Below, in pieces: positions 23,736 through 38,400 of a stretch of DNA of 64,000 nt (position 1 is its first letter; each line of letters starts with the position of its first letter). The translations under genes were made by a program, and so were the position numbers. Source of the DNA: Manis javanica (lineage: Eukaryota; Chordata; Mammalia; Pholidota; Manidae); assembly GCF_040802235.1 (NCBI RefSeq), contig NC_133163.1, positions 41,684,501 to 41,748,500 on the forward strand, in the 5' to 3' direction. The notes under the pieces are model-generated. The model searched no databases. It worked only from the letters and a program-made list of their open reading frames with translations, and had not been told where the DNA came from.

Positions 23736-25364
23736 TAGTTTTTATGTGTGGTTGAATATTAGTTCACATGCTTTCAAAATGCTAATAGCTATGTTAAATT
23801 ACAGCGCTAATAAGAAAGGTATATAAGCCAATTAATAGCTTAATCCATATAGATTTTCAAAATTTAAAGCAATTTCACAAAAAGCAGAGTATGTATGTCT
23901 TAAGTACAAACATCTTTCTTAGTGAAAGACCAGAAAATTAGAACTTTAACACGGCAAACAATAAAAGCATACAGGGTCATACTAAACCAGCAACCTCCAC
24001 AATCTTCAAATAACTTGATTTTATAGATAGCACCTTCCATTTTAAAGAGTGTTTGTTTAAACACATGGGAGAGCTAACTATTCAAAATTTAGCTAAACTC
24101 AAACATGCAATATCCAAATTTAGTAACTAGTCAGTATTCACTTACATTCATAATCCTTCCCAGCCCCAAAATTAAAGGCTTTTTAACAGTGTCCACATAT
24201 CCACCCAAAGAATATGTAATTTTGCCTTCCATAGCAAAGTCCCAATACTTTGTTACCAGTTTTATATTGATTAGAAGGGACAGTAGTCAAGTTGATACCT
24301 AGTTATCTCATTTAATGAATTGCTACTGAAAGAAGTTATTAAAATATCTAATGTATGAATCTAAGTTGCTTCCTACTTCGAAATGGATTTGAATGACACA
24401 CTTTTTTCATTTTTCTAATTAAGTACTAGAAATATTTTATTGTAAGGACTGAAGAATATATTGAATATGTTTTGTTTTGTGAAGTCTGATTTTCCAACTG
24501 CAAGTTACTGGCACTTAGGGAAAAAACAATCACTTAAATGACAACTAAAAATATAAAGCCTATGTTTAAAACATGGCCTTTATTAATACTGCCCACTGAG
24601 CTCCATTTTTATTTTACACTGAAGTATTTCTGCTTTGCAAAGAAAAGACAGGAAAGTGCATTTTACAAGAGTACTTTTTTGTTTTTAATTCTCTGCGAAA
24701 ATGGAAGAATCTGAATCACAAGTTCACAATGTGGTAAATGAAATTAAGAAACAATGATTTCCGTAATGCTATGCCATCACTAGTGTTAGGCTCTGACTTT
24801 GTTCTTGTAAATCAGATCTTGATATACAGTCTAGAGCATCTAGGTTATTATTACACTACAGCATATTAAACACAGAAAAGGTGGTTTTAAAAAAACCCCT
24901 TTTAATGTACAAACATGAATTTAAAAACTGATTTTTAAAAATCACCTTTTTACATAATGTATATGGCAAAACTGCTTTAAATACATGGTTTTGGAAGAGT
25001 TATTTACAAAAATGTATTAGTCTGTGGAACAATTCACAGACAGAGCATACATAGTTACTTTATTTAGTTGTTGCATCTCAACTTTGGGAGATATAAATTT
25101 ATTCGGCAGTACAGCAAACATAAAAACTGTGACAAAGTATCTTAAGGGCAACCAAAAATTTGATCCTCAAAACAGTTTAAATACTAGGACTGCCAAAGTT
25201 TCTAAATGAGGACATATTTTAATGATCTGGATGCCCATTTATAGTTTTATACTGTTTGAAGGACTGAGACAGACTCCCTTCAATACAGGTAAAGCTGCTG
25301 GGTGCAAACTCCTGTAAAAGGGACAGCTGACAGCTATTGTCATCCAAAGAGTGAATTAACCTAG
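23736..25364. other. Downstream flank of ARID4A; possible longer 3'UTR
   Basis: This AT-rich stretch shows no recognisable repeat. On the minus strand it holds several further AATAAA hexamers (for example near 25,058, 24,585 and 24,612), so a longer ARID4A 3'UTR ending anywhere in 24.4-25.3 kb is possible. I cannot decide this from sequence alone. Confidence 0.35.
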
Positions 25365-26332
25365 AATTTTCTTTTTTTTCAATTTTATTGATATTTTAAA
25401 AAATACATAAAAATACAACATCCAATGTCTGAATAAATATATTTAACAAGTTGCAAGATAATACCTTATTTTACACAAAATTTTCAGCTTTAGAAATCTT
25501 GTTAAATAACTTCACTGTTGTTATATATTTCATTTTTGTTTTTTTGTAACAAAATAAAAACTCTGAAATTACATAGAAAAAAGACAAAATATTTTTGTCA
25601 AGGGATAAGATAGTCCACTGAAAACTTATTCACAATTCCACTGTAAACATTAATAAACATTAAAATATTTGCATAATTGTGTGCTCAAAAATCCTATAAA
25701 AAGTGGAAGACTTATTACAACTGTAGTTTTCAGTCAACTACACTTCCTTTCACAATTTATTTTGTCCCATTTACACCTTTAAACCTGGGCACACTGCTAA
25801 ACATATACTTTGGCAGTTCTAAATAGCAAGTGCTTCCACAGAAAAAAAAAAACACATACACACAAAAAAAACAACAATAATAAAAATAATAAAAATACAA
25901 CATAAACCCCCTATTCACCAAATGTTCAAATACATCTTAGTGAAAGTGCAGCAGTAAATATTCAGCTGGATATTTTGATGTTTATATGTGCACTTGCTTA
26001 TCTATGATTTCTATAACACCTGAAAGCTTTATTATACAAATTCAAATTTGCTAAGTGCCCTTTTTCTATCTTCACAAAAAATGGAAAAAAAATTAAAGAG
26101 GAAAAACATGACAAATAATGGCAAACTGCCTAACCTTCAATTATTAGTCAGCTTATTTTTTGCAACAGAAAAAAAAGAAAAGAGAAGGGAATAGATACAA
26201 TCCAGCCTGGTAAAGTATAAAGGATATACTTAGCAATGGCAAACCAGTTGAGTGCTTTCTGTGGTTGTATTTCAGGATTTGAGGATTTATGTCCATGGCA
26301 GTACACTGCTGGGAAGGCAGAGAGAATGTTTA
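25365..26332 (-). other. ARID4A: ARID4A 3' untranslated region (minimum extent)
   Basis: It follows the TGA at 26,333-26,335 without any splice signal. It is AT-rich, with T-runs and an (A)n(TAA) stretch near 25,840-25,900 (read on the minus strand as T/TTA repeats). The first strong poly(A) signal followed by a plausible cleavage zone is at 25,384-25,389, giving a tail of about 0.97 kb. AATAAA near 25,760 could give a shorter form. Confidence 0.6.
25384..25389 (-). other. Candidate ARID4A polyadenylation signal AATAAA
   Basis: On the minus strand the hexamer AATAAA is followed about 15-25 bases later by a CA-poor A-rich stretch and then T/G-rich sequence. Other hexamers exist upstream and downstream, so the site used is uncertain. 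Confidence 0.45.
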
Positions 26333-26436
26333 TCACCTGCATTCTACAGCAAGTACATTTTGTGGAGGAGATGAAGAGGAGGGACTCATTCCAGTGTCTG
26401 ACGAAGCAGATGACATGGAGGCTCCTGCATGAGACA
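26333..26436 (-). CDS. ARID4A: ARID4A last coding exon and stop
   Basis: A TTCCACAG acceptor leads to [20 protein letters not shown], then [14 protein letters not shown] and TGA (26,333-26,335). The Ser-rich tail and the VECR end match the known C-terminus. The 3'UTR continues directly. Confidence 0.97.
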
Positions 26437-29400
26437 CTGTGGAATCAGAACTACATTAGACTCAAAAACTATCATACAAAGATACCCAGCCCCTGGCAAG
26501 TTGGAAATACATTTTTTTAACATTATTAACTTCAATTATAGTCCTCTTAAATGGTACACGAAGGAATAACAAACTGTTAGCAAAAACTTTGGCTCAGTTG
26601 AGTGGAATCAGTCTCTGGTCAGTTAAGTAACTCAGTTCAAAAAAGGCACCATAAAATGTAAAGAGTAAAGAGATATAAACTCTTAAACCCCTACTTGAAA
26701 GATTCCTGGAAGGAACTCAGTTTACCCCAATCAAAAACAAGGTCAACCTGACACAGATTCTCACTATTACAAATTTTGGCTTTATCTCTGGGGTTACAGG
26801 ATCATAGAAGAATTCACTTATCCCACAGAATTTACTATAACCATCTAACTACTGGCCTCCTATCCTTATCCTGCCTCAGTACTTTAGTTTATGAACACAA
26901 CAGTCCCATAAGCAAGGGCAGTTACTTAGGTCAGGTATCAGAATCACAGGAATCACGATGATTATGTGGGTGTGTGATCTGAAATAGTCCCCAAATGACT
27001 TTAATATTAAACTCTCAGGACATTCCACAGATTAAGGATCACTACTTTGCATTATGTGTTCTGCTGTTTTTACCTTTTATCTTCTCTTTTCTTTGCAAAG
27101 CTCTTCTGTCTCCTGCCATCTTTGCCCAATTATTCCTATTTTACTTAAAGTTCTAATTTTTGTTTGTTTAAGCATCTCTTAATGTGTGTCATACCAATAT
27201 GACATGTAACTCATTACTACAAATTATAATATCTATGCTGGAAGTCATTTAGTGTCTCACTTCAAGAACTCACTTCACACTACAAAAGATTAAGAATACA
27301 AAAAGGAAGAAGACTGTAATAAAAGAATCTTTTTAGTTATCCACAATTTATATCACATTTAGGAAACTCAAAGCAATTGAGGGTTAAGAAATTTCAATTT
27401 GTTAACCTGCTCTTTTCTACTCTTCTCACCTTCCAAATATTTAAAAGTTCTGTAAAGACTTCGTTATTTACAGTTTTCAAAGAAAAGGACAAACCTGGAA
27501 AGTTTGGTCTCTTCCAATATGCTACAACTTATTTTCAGGAATTAAAAACTGCTAGACTTGGAGTAGAATGATTCCAGACCACGTATGACAGACAGGTCAC
27601 CCTATTGGTAATCCTGCCCCTCTCTGACATTGGTGGACAACTTCTCTCAATATAAGCAAGCCTATCATGTAATTTACCTTTTTTTTCTTTTAAAGATACA
27701 TCCCTCCCAGAGCCCTGACCTCCTTTTCTATCCTGTTCCTGAAATAGTTGCTTTCTAGGCCAGCTGTGCAGTGGTCATTTAGAGCTTCTATTCACCACAA
27801 CTCTGAGATTTTCCTTCCTGTTTTCCTGTGTGGGATTCTTTGTTTGCTGGTTCTCACACTGTCTCACTGGCTTCCAGGGTCTAGTGCTATCATTGAGAAA
27901 TCTGGCAGGAGAAGCCTGATGCTGTTCTGAGACCCATTTTTTTGTATGTACCTTTATGGTAAATTTTTAGGATCTTCTCTATTCATACAGTTATGAAATT
28001 TCATAATATGCTTGGGTGTGTCTCCATCCACCCCCCAATCTTCATAGAGGTCACAATGAATCCTTTCAATCTTCTAACTCATATCCTACAGTTCTGCAAA
28101 TTTTCTTATAATTTTTCTTTGGTAGCTTTCTCCTGTTTTATTCAGTGCTCTTTTTCTAGAAATCCTGAATCAGAAGGTGGATCCCCTGCCAAATCCTATA
28201 CTTCTCTTAGTTCTTCCTTCCTATTGTCTTTTTACCTTCTACTACCATTTATTGTCTCTTTTCTGCTAAATTTATTTTATTCCTTTCCTAGTTTTAATTT
28301 TTAAGAGATTCTTCCAGTTTTCTGAATTTTATTAATAGTATCATATTCTTGTTTCAAGCAGTATCCTTCCTATATCTCTGATATTAATTAGTTTGGTGTT
28401 TTTATATGGTACATTGTCTACTTTTCCCAATTTCCTTTTTATTCTGCTTTTCTACATTGGTTTTTCTCTTTTTGTAGAGGCTTTCTTATCTGGTTTTATG
28501 GCTTCCACATTAAAGAAAGGGACATTAAAAAGCTAATTGGAAGCTGTGCACAAACACACAGGGCTTTTCAATGATGCAGTGATTGACAAGGAACCTACTT
28601 TTTGGATCAGGAATTTCCAATTGTTGGTATGTATGTTAGATCATTTCTCTTGGGTTGGCCAGTTCCTCTAGAGGAACTCATTTATATCCTCCCAGGAATG
28701 AGCATAAGCCTATTTGTCAGCTTTCAGGGAACCCTGAAGAGAAGAGCTTCAGTTGGAAAAGGGGTAAGAGTGTCATCATTTGTACTGCAAACTTGTGCTC
28801 AAACTCATGACTTCTGCTCTAGCACTGAACCCTCACCTCCAGCTGTGGTGGGTGTCTCTGCCATAAGCCTAATGATGCCCTCACCTGCCAATAAGTTTAT
28901 TTCCTATTTTCTGCTGAGTTGCAAAATAAAGTAGTTTGCTTCACAGGGTGGGATGAAAGGATCCAATTTCTCTTTCCACTTTCAACCAATCTCCATTCTT
29001 CAGCCTCACCCATACCCCTGCCTTCAGAGCTTTCCTGGAGTGAGGTGGTATAAATTGGCCTGTTTCTGGTTTCGTCCCACTGCAAGGTAAACAGGCTTAG
29101 ATTTTAACATTCTCTCAATTGATAGAACAGTAACAATAGTCTGTCTGCTTCTCAGCTTCCAAAAGATGTGCTGCTGAGATGGCTTGTCTGCAGTGGTCTG
29201 CTATCCTGTCCTCCGGTCCTTGTGGGTAAATGGCTTGTAGTTCATTTTACTGTTACTATAGTGGGGCTTGGGGATGGATTCGAGATGAATGTGTCAGTGT
29301 TTAACTAGAAGTGAATCCTACACATTTTTAAGGTTTAGGTCAGACACCGCTCTCTCTTCATGATTACTCCAAACTAATTTCTCCTCCCACCGAGCCCTAT

Positions 29401-32400
29401 ACTCATTAACATAACTCTTGGGGCCCTCATCACACAATGTCCCACTAGATGTTAACGTCTTTGAGATAAAGGTCTGTATCTCATTTGTCTCTGTACTTCT
29501 GCTGCCTGGAAAAGGGTCTGGCATGTGATGTGTACACACTGATGATGTTTACCTGAACAGTAGTTGCTTAGAAAAATAATTTATCACCCTAATAAGATAA
29601 TCTTAACAAGATAAGCTATAGCCTACTCATTTTTATGAACCCCATAATAACAAATATAGTGCCTGCTAACAGGCAGCCAACAAATGTTGAATAAAGAGTG
29701 AATTTCAGAGGGAGTAAGCTCTTCGTGAGAACCCACCACGTTTAGTAAAATCACATTTTGTAAAGTTCATAGTTCCTTTCAAGAGTCTCATCTGATTAAT
29801 TCAGTTGTTGATGCACTCATTTTAATAGCAACAAAGAAACCACTAGGAATCTAAAAACAAGAATTAATAAATGTGTACTATATTCAGAGTGACAAACCTA
29901 AATCTTCTAAAAATGACAGGATATATTTGAAAAACAGAGGAAAGAAAAATTATAATCAAATTACCTTCTCTGTCTTTCTTTTTTAATCTTTTTCTCCTCC
30001 TGTCTATCGTTGCAACTTCAGACTTCAGAGACATGTAATATTTTCTTATTTCCTGCAGTTTTTCTTGGAGAAAAGAGATTCTCTCTGTACTATTCATATT
30101 ATCTAATTCATCTAAAAGAGAAAAGAAGTGAATTTGGATTTTTAAAATAATTCTATGAGAAAAGATGGCAGTTCTATCAAAAAATCCAACTCATAAATCA
30201 TTAAAAGCTTTAAGTTTATCAAAACTTACCATATTAAGCAAAATAAGGCTATATAAGTAGGGAAGACATTAAATTCATGAGTAAGATTTCTTTATATATA
30301 TCCTAAATTTTTATACTAAACATGTATTCCTTAATGATATATTAAATGATCAGAAAAACACAAAACACTGACACAGCACACTTGATGTATAACTACAGTT
30401 ATTTATCAAATAGTTTCTTTGTATTGTTGTCTTCTTCAGTTACTAGTTATTTCCAATTGTCAATACTAGAAAGGGTATTGCAGTTTCACTGATTTAAACC
30501 ATACATGTCTTATTTCATAACTGGAGATCTTCCCCCAGTAATATTTATCAACTTAGTATTATGAAAGGACACAGATTTATATTTAAGGTATCAAGCAGTG
30601 ATTATTGATAAGCCATTATTTGGAAACCTAAATAAATGAATTTGCTAATCATTATTCCTTATTTTGACATTTTAAGATATATACATTTATGTATTCTACA
30701 AGCTTCTTACTGAGTTGAAAGCTCCACTTATATGTCCTAGGGGATGAATTTGGATGTTTTTCTCTGTGTTTATCTTTTTCTCCATCTTTGATGTGAGGGG
30801 ATATTCTTGCAGGAGATCGTGCAAGCTTCTGAGGCTTAGATACATTAAGATGCTTTACTGGGGTACATTTACTTGAATTGTCTAGGACAGGAAGATCTTC
30901 ACTATCACTGCTTTGTCCTATAATAAGAAAAAAATGGACTCAGATTATAAATGATAAAAATCTCAAATATCAAAATGCAATGGACTCGGCAACTACAATT
31001 TCTGGTATCCTACAGATAGAAGTGCACAAATGTGCATTTTTTAGTAGTAAAGAAATGTAAATGCCCATCAATAGTGAAATGGTTAAAATTATATACTATT
31101 GAATACTTTGCTAAAGTTGTTACAGAGAGTGAGTTCGTGAGAACTAAAATGGCAAAATATTGTTAGATGAAAAAGCAAAGCATAAAACAGTGGTGTTTAG
31201 GATTGTTCCATTTATGTTAAAAATAAATAAACAAAAACCACCAAAAAGAGGATCAACCTCAACTATGTATATGAAAAAGCACAAAAAAAGATGTTGATGT
31301 ATACACATCATTCAATATAATAAAATGTGAACAGGCAATTGTTTGCAACTCTGCAGCTCTCCTCACCAAATCTGTAATTTGAGATGCTTTTGGTTTTCAC
31401 TTAATAACAAAATAGAATTCTCTCTCAATTTTATTTCCTTTTTTCCAAGCTCTACACCATACTTTCATCCTATTCATTCTCAAAAGCCAACCTTGCCTTC
31501 TACTGAAAAGTAAAGTTGAGGGTTACACATTTAATTTCCCAGCCTTCCCTTATCTGCATTTGTCCTTATTGTCTTTTTTTTTGGCCTCAAAAAGGAGACT
31601 GTTTCCGAGCAGACTAATCTCTTTAGCTATACTCTTACAACCATCTACTCCCAGCTCCTCTGGAATATCCCAATGTCAATTATCCATATTTTATTTCAAC
31701 TTCTTTTCCTAGAGTCTTATTAACATGCTTAGTTCCCAATTATCCATATTTTATTTCAACTTCTTTTCCTAGAGTCTATTAACATGCTTAGTTCTTGACC
31801 ACACTTAGAGAGGGAGGGAGGACAGAGAAGGAAATCTTCCCTCCCTTTAGATGGCACCTCTTTCCTTCTCTCTGGTGTCAAATGTCTTGAAAGAAATTCT
31901 TTGGTATCCTGACTTCCACACCTTCTAATGACGTCCCTATGCTCTTGTTAGAGTCCCAAACACTTACGACTTGCCAAATTCAATAAATGTATTTTAATCC
32001 TACTGAATATCCTGTAGCATCTGAAACTTTTCTTATTCAAATCCACTAGTGTTTACTGATTTTCATTTATCTCTGATCAGTGTCTACTCTACTCTTCTTG
32101 ATCCCTATAAAGGGATATCCTAGATACGTTTAATTTTGGTCCTTTTCCTATTCATTTTACAACTCTCCCACAGCAATTTCATCATTTTGTCATCTCAACA
32201 ACTGTCTTCTAAAAATAATTTCTTCTAAGCTCCAGGCCCCTGTTTTCCTAATACTAACTCAACATTCCCTAAAATTATTCTTCCAACAACCTGCTACTAC
32301 TACTGTATTCCATATGTCAGTTAACCAGTTCCTCATATCTAATAACTGAGTACCAGTGATTTTATTTCCCAAGTCTCTTTAATTCATTCCTTCTTTCACT

Positions 32401-35400
32401 GTTTTAGTTAAGCCAAAGATTCTTTCCATAAACTAAAACTGATCATTTTCTTTTTCCTTCTTTAATCTTTTTAACTTTTTATTTTGAGAAAATCTTCAAA
32501 CTTTCAAAAAACTTGTAAGACAACAGGAGCCAAAAAATGTTTTCTGACCCATGTGAAGGTTAAGTTGCCCTGCCATACTTGAGTACTTTGGTATTTATTT
32601 CTTATATACATGAACATTCTTCTTGTGTTAGTTATCTACAAATTAGCCCAAAATTTAGCAGTTTAAAACTGTAAATGATATCTCACACAGTTCCTGAGGG
32701 TCGGAATCTGGGAGCAGGTTGGCCGTGAGGTCTGGCCCAGAGACTCTTGTGAAGTTGCAGTCAAGCTTGTCACTGAGGCTGTGGTCTCTGAAAACTTGAC
32801 TGGAGCTGGAGGATGTGCTTCCCAGATGGCTCACTCACATGGCTGTTGGCAGGATACGCTCAGTTCCTCATTACGTGGGCTTCTCCATAGGTGCGTGAGT
32901 GTCCTCACAACATGGCAGCTTACTTCTCCCAAAGCAAGTGATCCAAGTGAGAGCAAGGAGCAATTTGCAGTGCCTTTACGAACTATTCTCTGAAGTCATA
33001 CTCTATCACTTCCACTTTAGTTTGTTAGGAGCAAGTCACTGAATTCAGCCCACACTCAAGGGAAGGGAATTAGGTTTTGTCTCTTTTGAAGAGAAGAGTA
33101 TCAACAAATTTGCAGGTATGTTTTTAAAACTACCACAAGCATATAGAACCATAACACAACCATCAAAATCAGGAAAGTAACAAATATATTATTACCATCC
33201 AATCCTCAGATCCCATATAAGTTTCTCTACTAGACCTGATAATGTCCTTTATAACACCAGGATCCAGATGAGAATCATATGCTGTATTTAGTTGTCATGT
33301 CTCATAAGTCTCCTTCAATCTGGAACAGTTCTTCTTTCTTTGACTTTGATGACCTTGACAACTTTTTTAATTACAGGCCAGTTTTTCTAGAAGATATCCT
33401 TCACCTTGTCTTTGATGACGGTTCCTCATGATTATTTACACATCTTCGACAGAAATACCACAGATGTGCTATGCTCTTCATTCTTGTTATTGCATCCTGC
33501 CAGATGGCACATGATTTCAATCTGTCCCATTACTAGTGGTGCTCATTTGGATCATTTGACTAAGGTGATGTCCACCAGGCATTGTCAAAGTTACTCATTT
33601 TCCCTTTGTAATTCTTGCCACCTTTCTAGTCTCATCTCCCATCACTCTTTCTAGCCTCTGGTCCTGTATTATCCAGGAACCAGCCACATGTAGCAACTGA
33701 GAACTGAAATGCAGTTCCAAGGCTTTCCTTTGAAAGTCTTTCATCTTACATGAATCATGTGCTTCTTCCTTGGAAAATGTATCTATTATAACCTAGACTT
33801 TCCCTGCTAGACTTGTACGAAGGCATGTTTTGGAGGTAAAAGTTAATTTTGTCAAAATCAACTATGTTTATTTCTACTATATTTTTCAATTTAATTTTAT
33901 CCCTTATTGTACAAGTCTGTTTTTCATGTAATCTATTCTATTCATGTTTACTGATTTCATTGTTTCAGTAAGAATTTTATATATTTCCCATGTTTTAAAA
34001 TTACTATACTATTTAGAAATCAACTTTTCTAGATTACAGAAAAACATTCCATTCAGAAATGTAACTTAATCTGCTTTTTTTTTGTTTTTTTAAGCAGAGT
34101 GAGTTTTATTTAGTTACTTAAAGAGAAGTACAGCAGGCAGCCTCAGTAAGGAGAGGCGCCCTGAAAGGGTGGGGAGAGAAAGTTAAAGATTAAAAGGTTA
34201 CACACTTAGAAAGTGCGGGCGACCTCAGAGAGAGGAGCCTACTTAATCTGCTTTAACCAGCCCAGTAAACTTTCCTTTCCTTTTGTTCAAGATTCTCAAG
34301 TATGTTCCTCTAACATTAAACTGTTTTACCTAAGAAATACGAATGAAGTAAACATAAAAAATGATCATAGCTATCCCACATCTGAATAAAATGGACATGC
34401 ACCTTCATGTAAAAAAAATACTGGATGAATTTCTATTTTCGGAACACAAAAAACCAAAGTTATTTTTAAATTGTCACAAATGATCAAACCAACAAACTGC
34501 TGAAATATTAACACTTTTTTAAAGCCAGCATTGAAAAGCACCCACCTGTTCCATTCTTGTCATTTTTGGCTACAGCACTTGTTCGCTTTGGGGTACGCTT
34601 TTGCTTTTTCGCTAGTAATCCGCTATTTCCATCACTCGGCCTTTTCTGACCTGAAATAAGGGGAAAGAGAGAACTTGAAAAAAAAATCAAGAGTGAGTAT
34701 ATTTATTCACTTGTCTATTCTACATGAATTTCCATATATTCATCTACAGGAGGGGGTGAAGGGGAGAAAACTACGATAGAAGAAGAGTCCCTGAAACTCT
34801 TAGCTTACTAATTTTTGGTTTTACTATAAAGGCTTATTTTTCTCCCTAGAAAGTCCTTACCCTTCTCTCTGATCTCTCTTTCTTGAATAATTATACTACA
34901 GGTACCAGAGGCAACACTGGCTTCAAAACCATTTGCTGATTCCCTCTCACAGAGACCTTCTTGGGATTCTTCAGCAATACTATCAACTTCAATGGTAATA
35001 TCACTCTCACTTTTTATACTTCGAGACTCATCTTGACTGAGAGTAAGTGGTGAAGCTACTGGAAAGTTGTGCTGTACTACAGCAGGTAGGGCAGGTGGAA
35101 GAGAAACAAGACAGTTAGACTCAGAGCTTTCAACTACTATGTCCTCAATACTGGTTTTATCCTTTTCATCCAAATCATCCAAATCGACTTCATGGCAAAC
35201 CAAGGTTTCAGGCCCAATCAGAGGCATTGCATCCTCCTCTTCTTTTAGTGGGGTATTTACAGTTTCTTCAGCTGGACTATCAGTTTTTCCACTTGCTAAT
35301 TCCTGAATGTGTTGGTTTGACTCTGCTATTAACGATGGCATTCCTTCATTTTCTATTTCAAAGTGTTCAAAATTTAAATTTTTCATTCCCTCAGGTGCAG

Positions 35401-38400
35401 CACAATCACTGGTCCTTTCTTGAGATACAGTATTTGTTATTTCCATTCCATTCTCAAGTCTTATTTTTTTCTCTGGTGATGGCTGTCCCAGTATTTTCCG
35501 TTTCAGCTTTTTGTCTTTTATACATTGGTCAATTTCATCTTCAGTGGCAGGAGAAAAGTTTTTACCCTCCAATGAAGAAAATTCTAGACTCTGAGCTTCT
35601 ATATGAGGTTCACTTCCTGCTTCATCATGGCTAAATGATGAAATCTTTACAATCTCTTGAGAAAGATCTTTTGTCTTGTTTCGTCTTCCCTTTCCTTTAG
35701 GAGATTTTTCTGCCTCTTTCTTAACTTCTTCTGCTTGCTCCACTTTATTTCCAAAAACCTGTACTATTTGTTCATTCTCTCCAACTTCTAATTTCAAGGA
35801 GTCTAAGGGCTGCATTTGAGTCCTATCGTTTTCTTTTAATATATGTACAGTAATCTTTGGATTTTCTTCATCTAGTTTATTATCATTTACATTTTCATTT
35901 TTTTCTAGTTCTTTAATATCAGGAGAAAGTTCTTCATTCATCAAATTCCTTTCTAACAGGTCTTCTGTTTCACTATCAGATGAACATGAGTCTGCAAGAG
36001 AAAATATTATTCTATTACAAAGGTTTCTATCTTAATTACCAGTGTAGTTTTATAACAAAATTCTGCTAAAGATAATAAAACTCATAATCATGTACCTCTG
36101 AAAACCTCCTTCTGGAAACTTCTGATTTAAAAAGAAGTCACACATTTTTGCCAAAAATGAAGAGGAGGATTTCAAATTAAACTCCATATAAAAATACATT
36201 ACATAGAAAATATTACTATCAGCTCTATAAAAAGCTATTTTGCAGTTTTCACTGATGTCATATTTAGGCTATGATAATTCTTACAAAATCAAAGGACCAA
36301 TACTGAGATACGAAGTTAATATATTAAGTGGTTTGATCTGAGATCTAGTAGGTACAGATTAATAAATGTGATGGCCATTTTGTGACCTTAGAAAGGAATA
36401 TGAAATTCTGCTTAATTCTGGAATGAAGAGATATACAAATAAGCAATCTGAATTCTCAAATCTTTAAATATTCTTCTAATTAGGAGACATGAAAATACAA
36501 GCAAGCTATCTTCTTGCTAAAGAAATCATTCTTTAAGTCAGAAAATTTTTTAAATAATAAAGTAGGGTTGTAAGACTGTACAGAAGCTATAAAATATAAA
36601 AATTCTTCCCACATGGTGCTAATATACTAAAAAAGTTAAAAAAGGCAGACTTTAATGCATTTTTCAGGTGAAAAGGTACTTAATTCTATTTTATGGTTTT
36701 ATCATACACAGAATTTAGAATTCATTTATTCTCATCTTAAAAAACAACTCCTTTTATGTGGTAGTTTAGCAAGACTACTATCTATAGTTTTGAAGGTTGC
36801 ACACTGCAGGACATGCCATCTGAGAGGGTGTCTTTCACTCTGGACATCTTGCATTGTGTATTATGATTATGACAACCTTATCACAGATAGCAGTAAAGAG
36901 GAGGAGGATGCCCTTTTCTAATGCACACAAGCACCATATGGACTAATGGCAATCCTGTAGTTCAGAACACATTTTTTTCTTGAAAGGAGGGAAATTTTTA
37001 TATAAGACAACTATTTAACATCTCTTAGATTACATGGAAAAACATACAAAGGTAGGAAAGTGGGAAAAAAGGTAAAAGCAGAATAAAAGCAGAATAAGAT
37101 GAGTATACTCAACTACACTCATCACAAAGCATGCCTACCATGTTAGTGCTGTCTTGAACAAGGTCTCAGAGCTTTGCTGAACATCCTAGCTGATCAGTAC
37201 TGAATTACAGGAGACTGGTGCATGCTTGGAAGGACAGTGCAGCACAAAGGAGGATGCAAGGCTTGTCAACCCACCCTCTATTAAAATGGAAAATTCCTAT
37301 GACACTGACATATTTAGGTATTCCTAAATTAAAGTAAAACATCACAACATTTTCAGTAAACATGATATTCTAAAATAAACATATTCTTATAGTTTAAAAA
37401 CCTAGATGACTTTCTTTGAATCTGTCATGCAACTGAAGTTTTATTATTTATATTACTGATTTTTAAAATCAATGATCCTCAAAATTGAGCACCTTCCATT
37501 CCATTCGACAGAGGTGAGCTGTCTGGCAAATTGCAGCAAGCACTTCTGGTACCTGATTTTCCTTCACTGTTTGGAGCCTTAGACAAACCATACGGCAGGT
37601 TTGATGAAAGGGCAGATTTTGAGGGAGGTCGTCCCCGTTTCGACTTTTGCCTTTCTTCATCCCTCCTTTCATCCTTCTCACTGTCGTCTTTATTCTGGGT
37701 AATAACAACAAAATCTGTGAGAGGGGCCAATGTCTTATTAAAAATGAGCATTCTACTTCTCTAAGAAAAATTATAGCTCAAAAAGGTTAGGTATTTTATA
37801 TGTCTGTGCTAACCCCTAATCTGTGCTAACGGAAAAATTAAAAACAAATAGTTTGCTAACATATTTTGTATTTATAGGAATGTGATATTCTAAAATTTGT
37901 AATGCCGCACTTATACTGTGAAGGCCAGAGCTCAGTGTATTAGAGAGCTGTACAACTACTCAGCATTCTGCCTGTCCCTTACTGTTTCCCTGAGGAAAAG
38001 AAAGGTATCTGCCATCAGACATTTAAAACACTAGGTGAATCTCTAGAGCAAAGGCTGAAAATTGAGTGTATGGCTGAGGGTACAACTGGCCAACAGTTAT
38101 GGCTTTTAAAATGAAGCATTTTAATTTTAATACATGTAAAAATTAGATTTCACATTTTTAAAAATGTAGTTGTCTCGAAATACCCTAAAATCTGGCAACC
38201 CTGAGTCTGTATCTCACAACACAGTGGTTAGTTCTGCCCTCTCTATAGACGAGGAACATGTCCTCTTTTTTGTCATTAGTCCTTTTTGTCACTCTTACCC
38301 TTTTTCAGTATAGCCTGTATAAGCATTTGAGTTGAAGCCTATGCGCTAAGGATCCCTGGTTTTCCTGAAACAGTGTGGGATTGTGTTTACATTTTTTACT

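Noticed and set aside
35067-35634. Plus-strand open frames of 79 and 135 codons
   Set aside because: They are antisense shadows of the large ARID4A exon.
36655-36921. 88-codon plus-strand open frame in an ARID4A intron
   Set aside because: No codon bias, no homology and no flanking signals; antisense chance frame.
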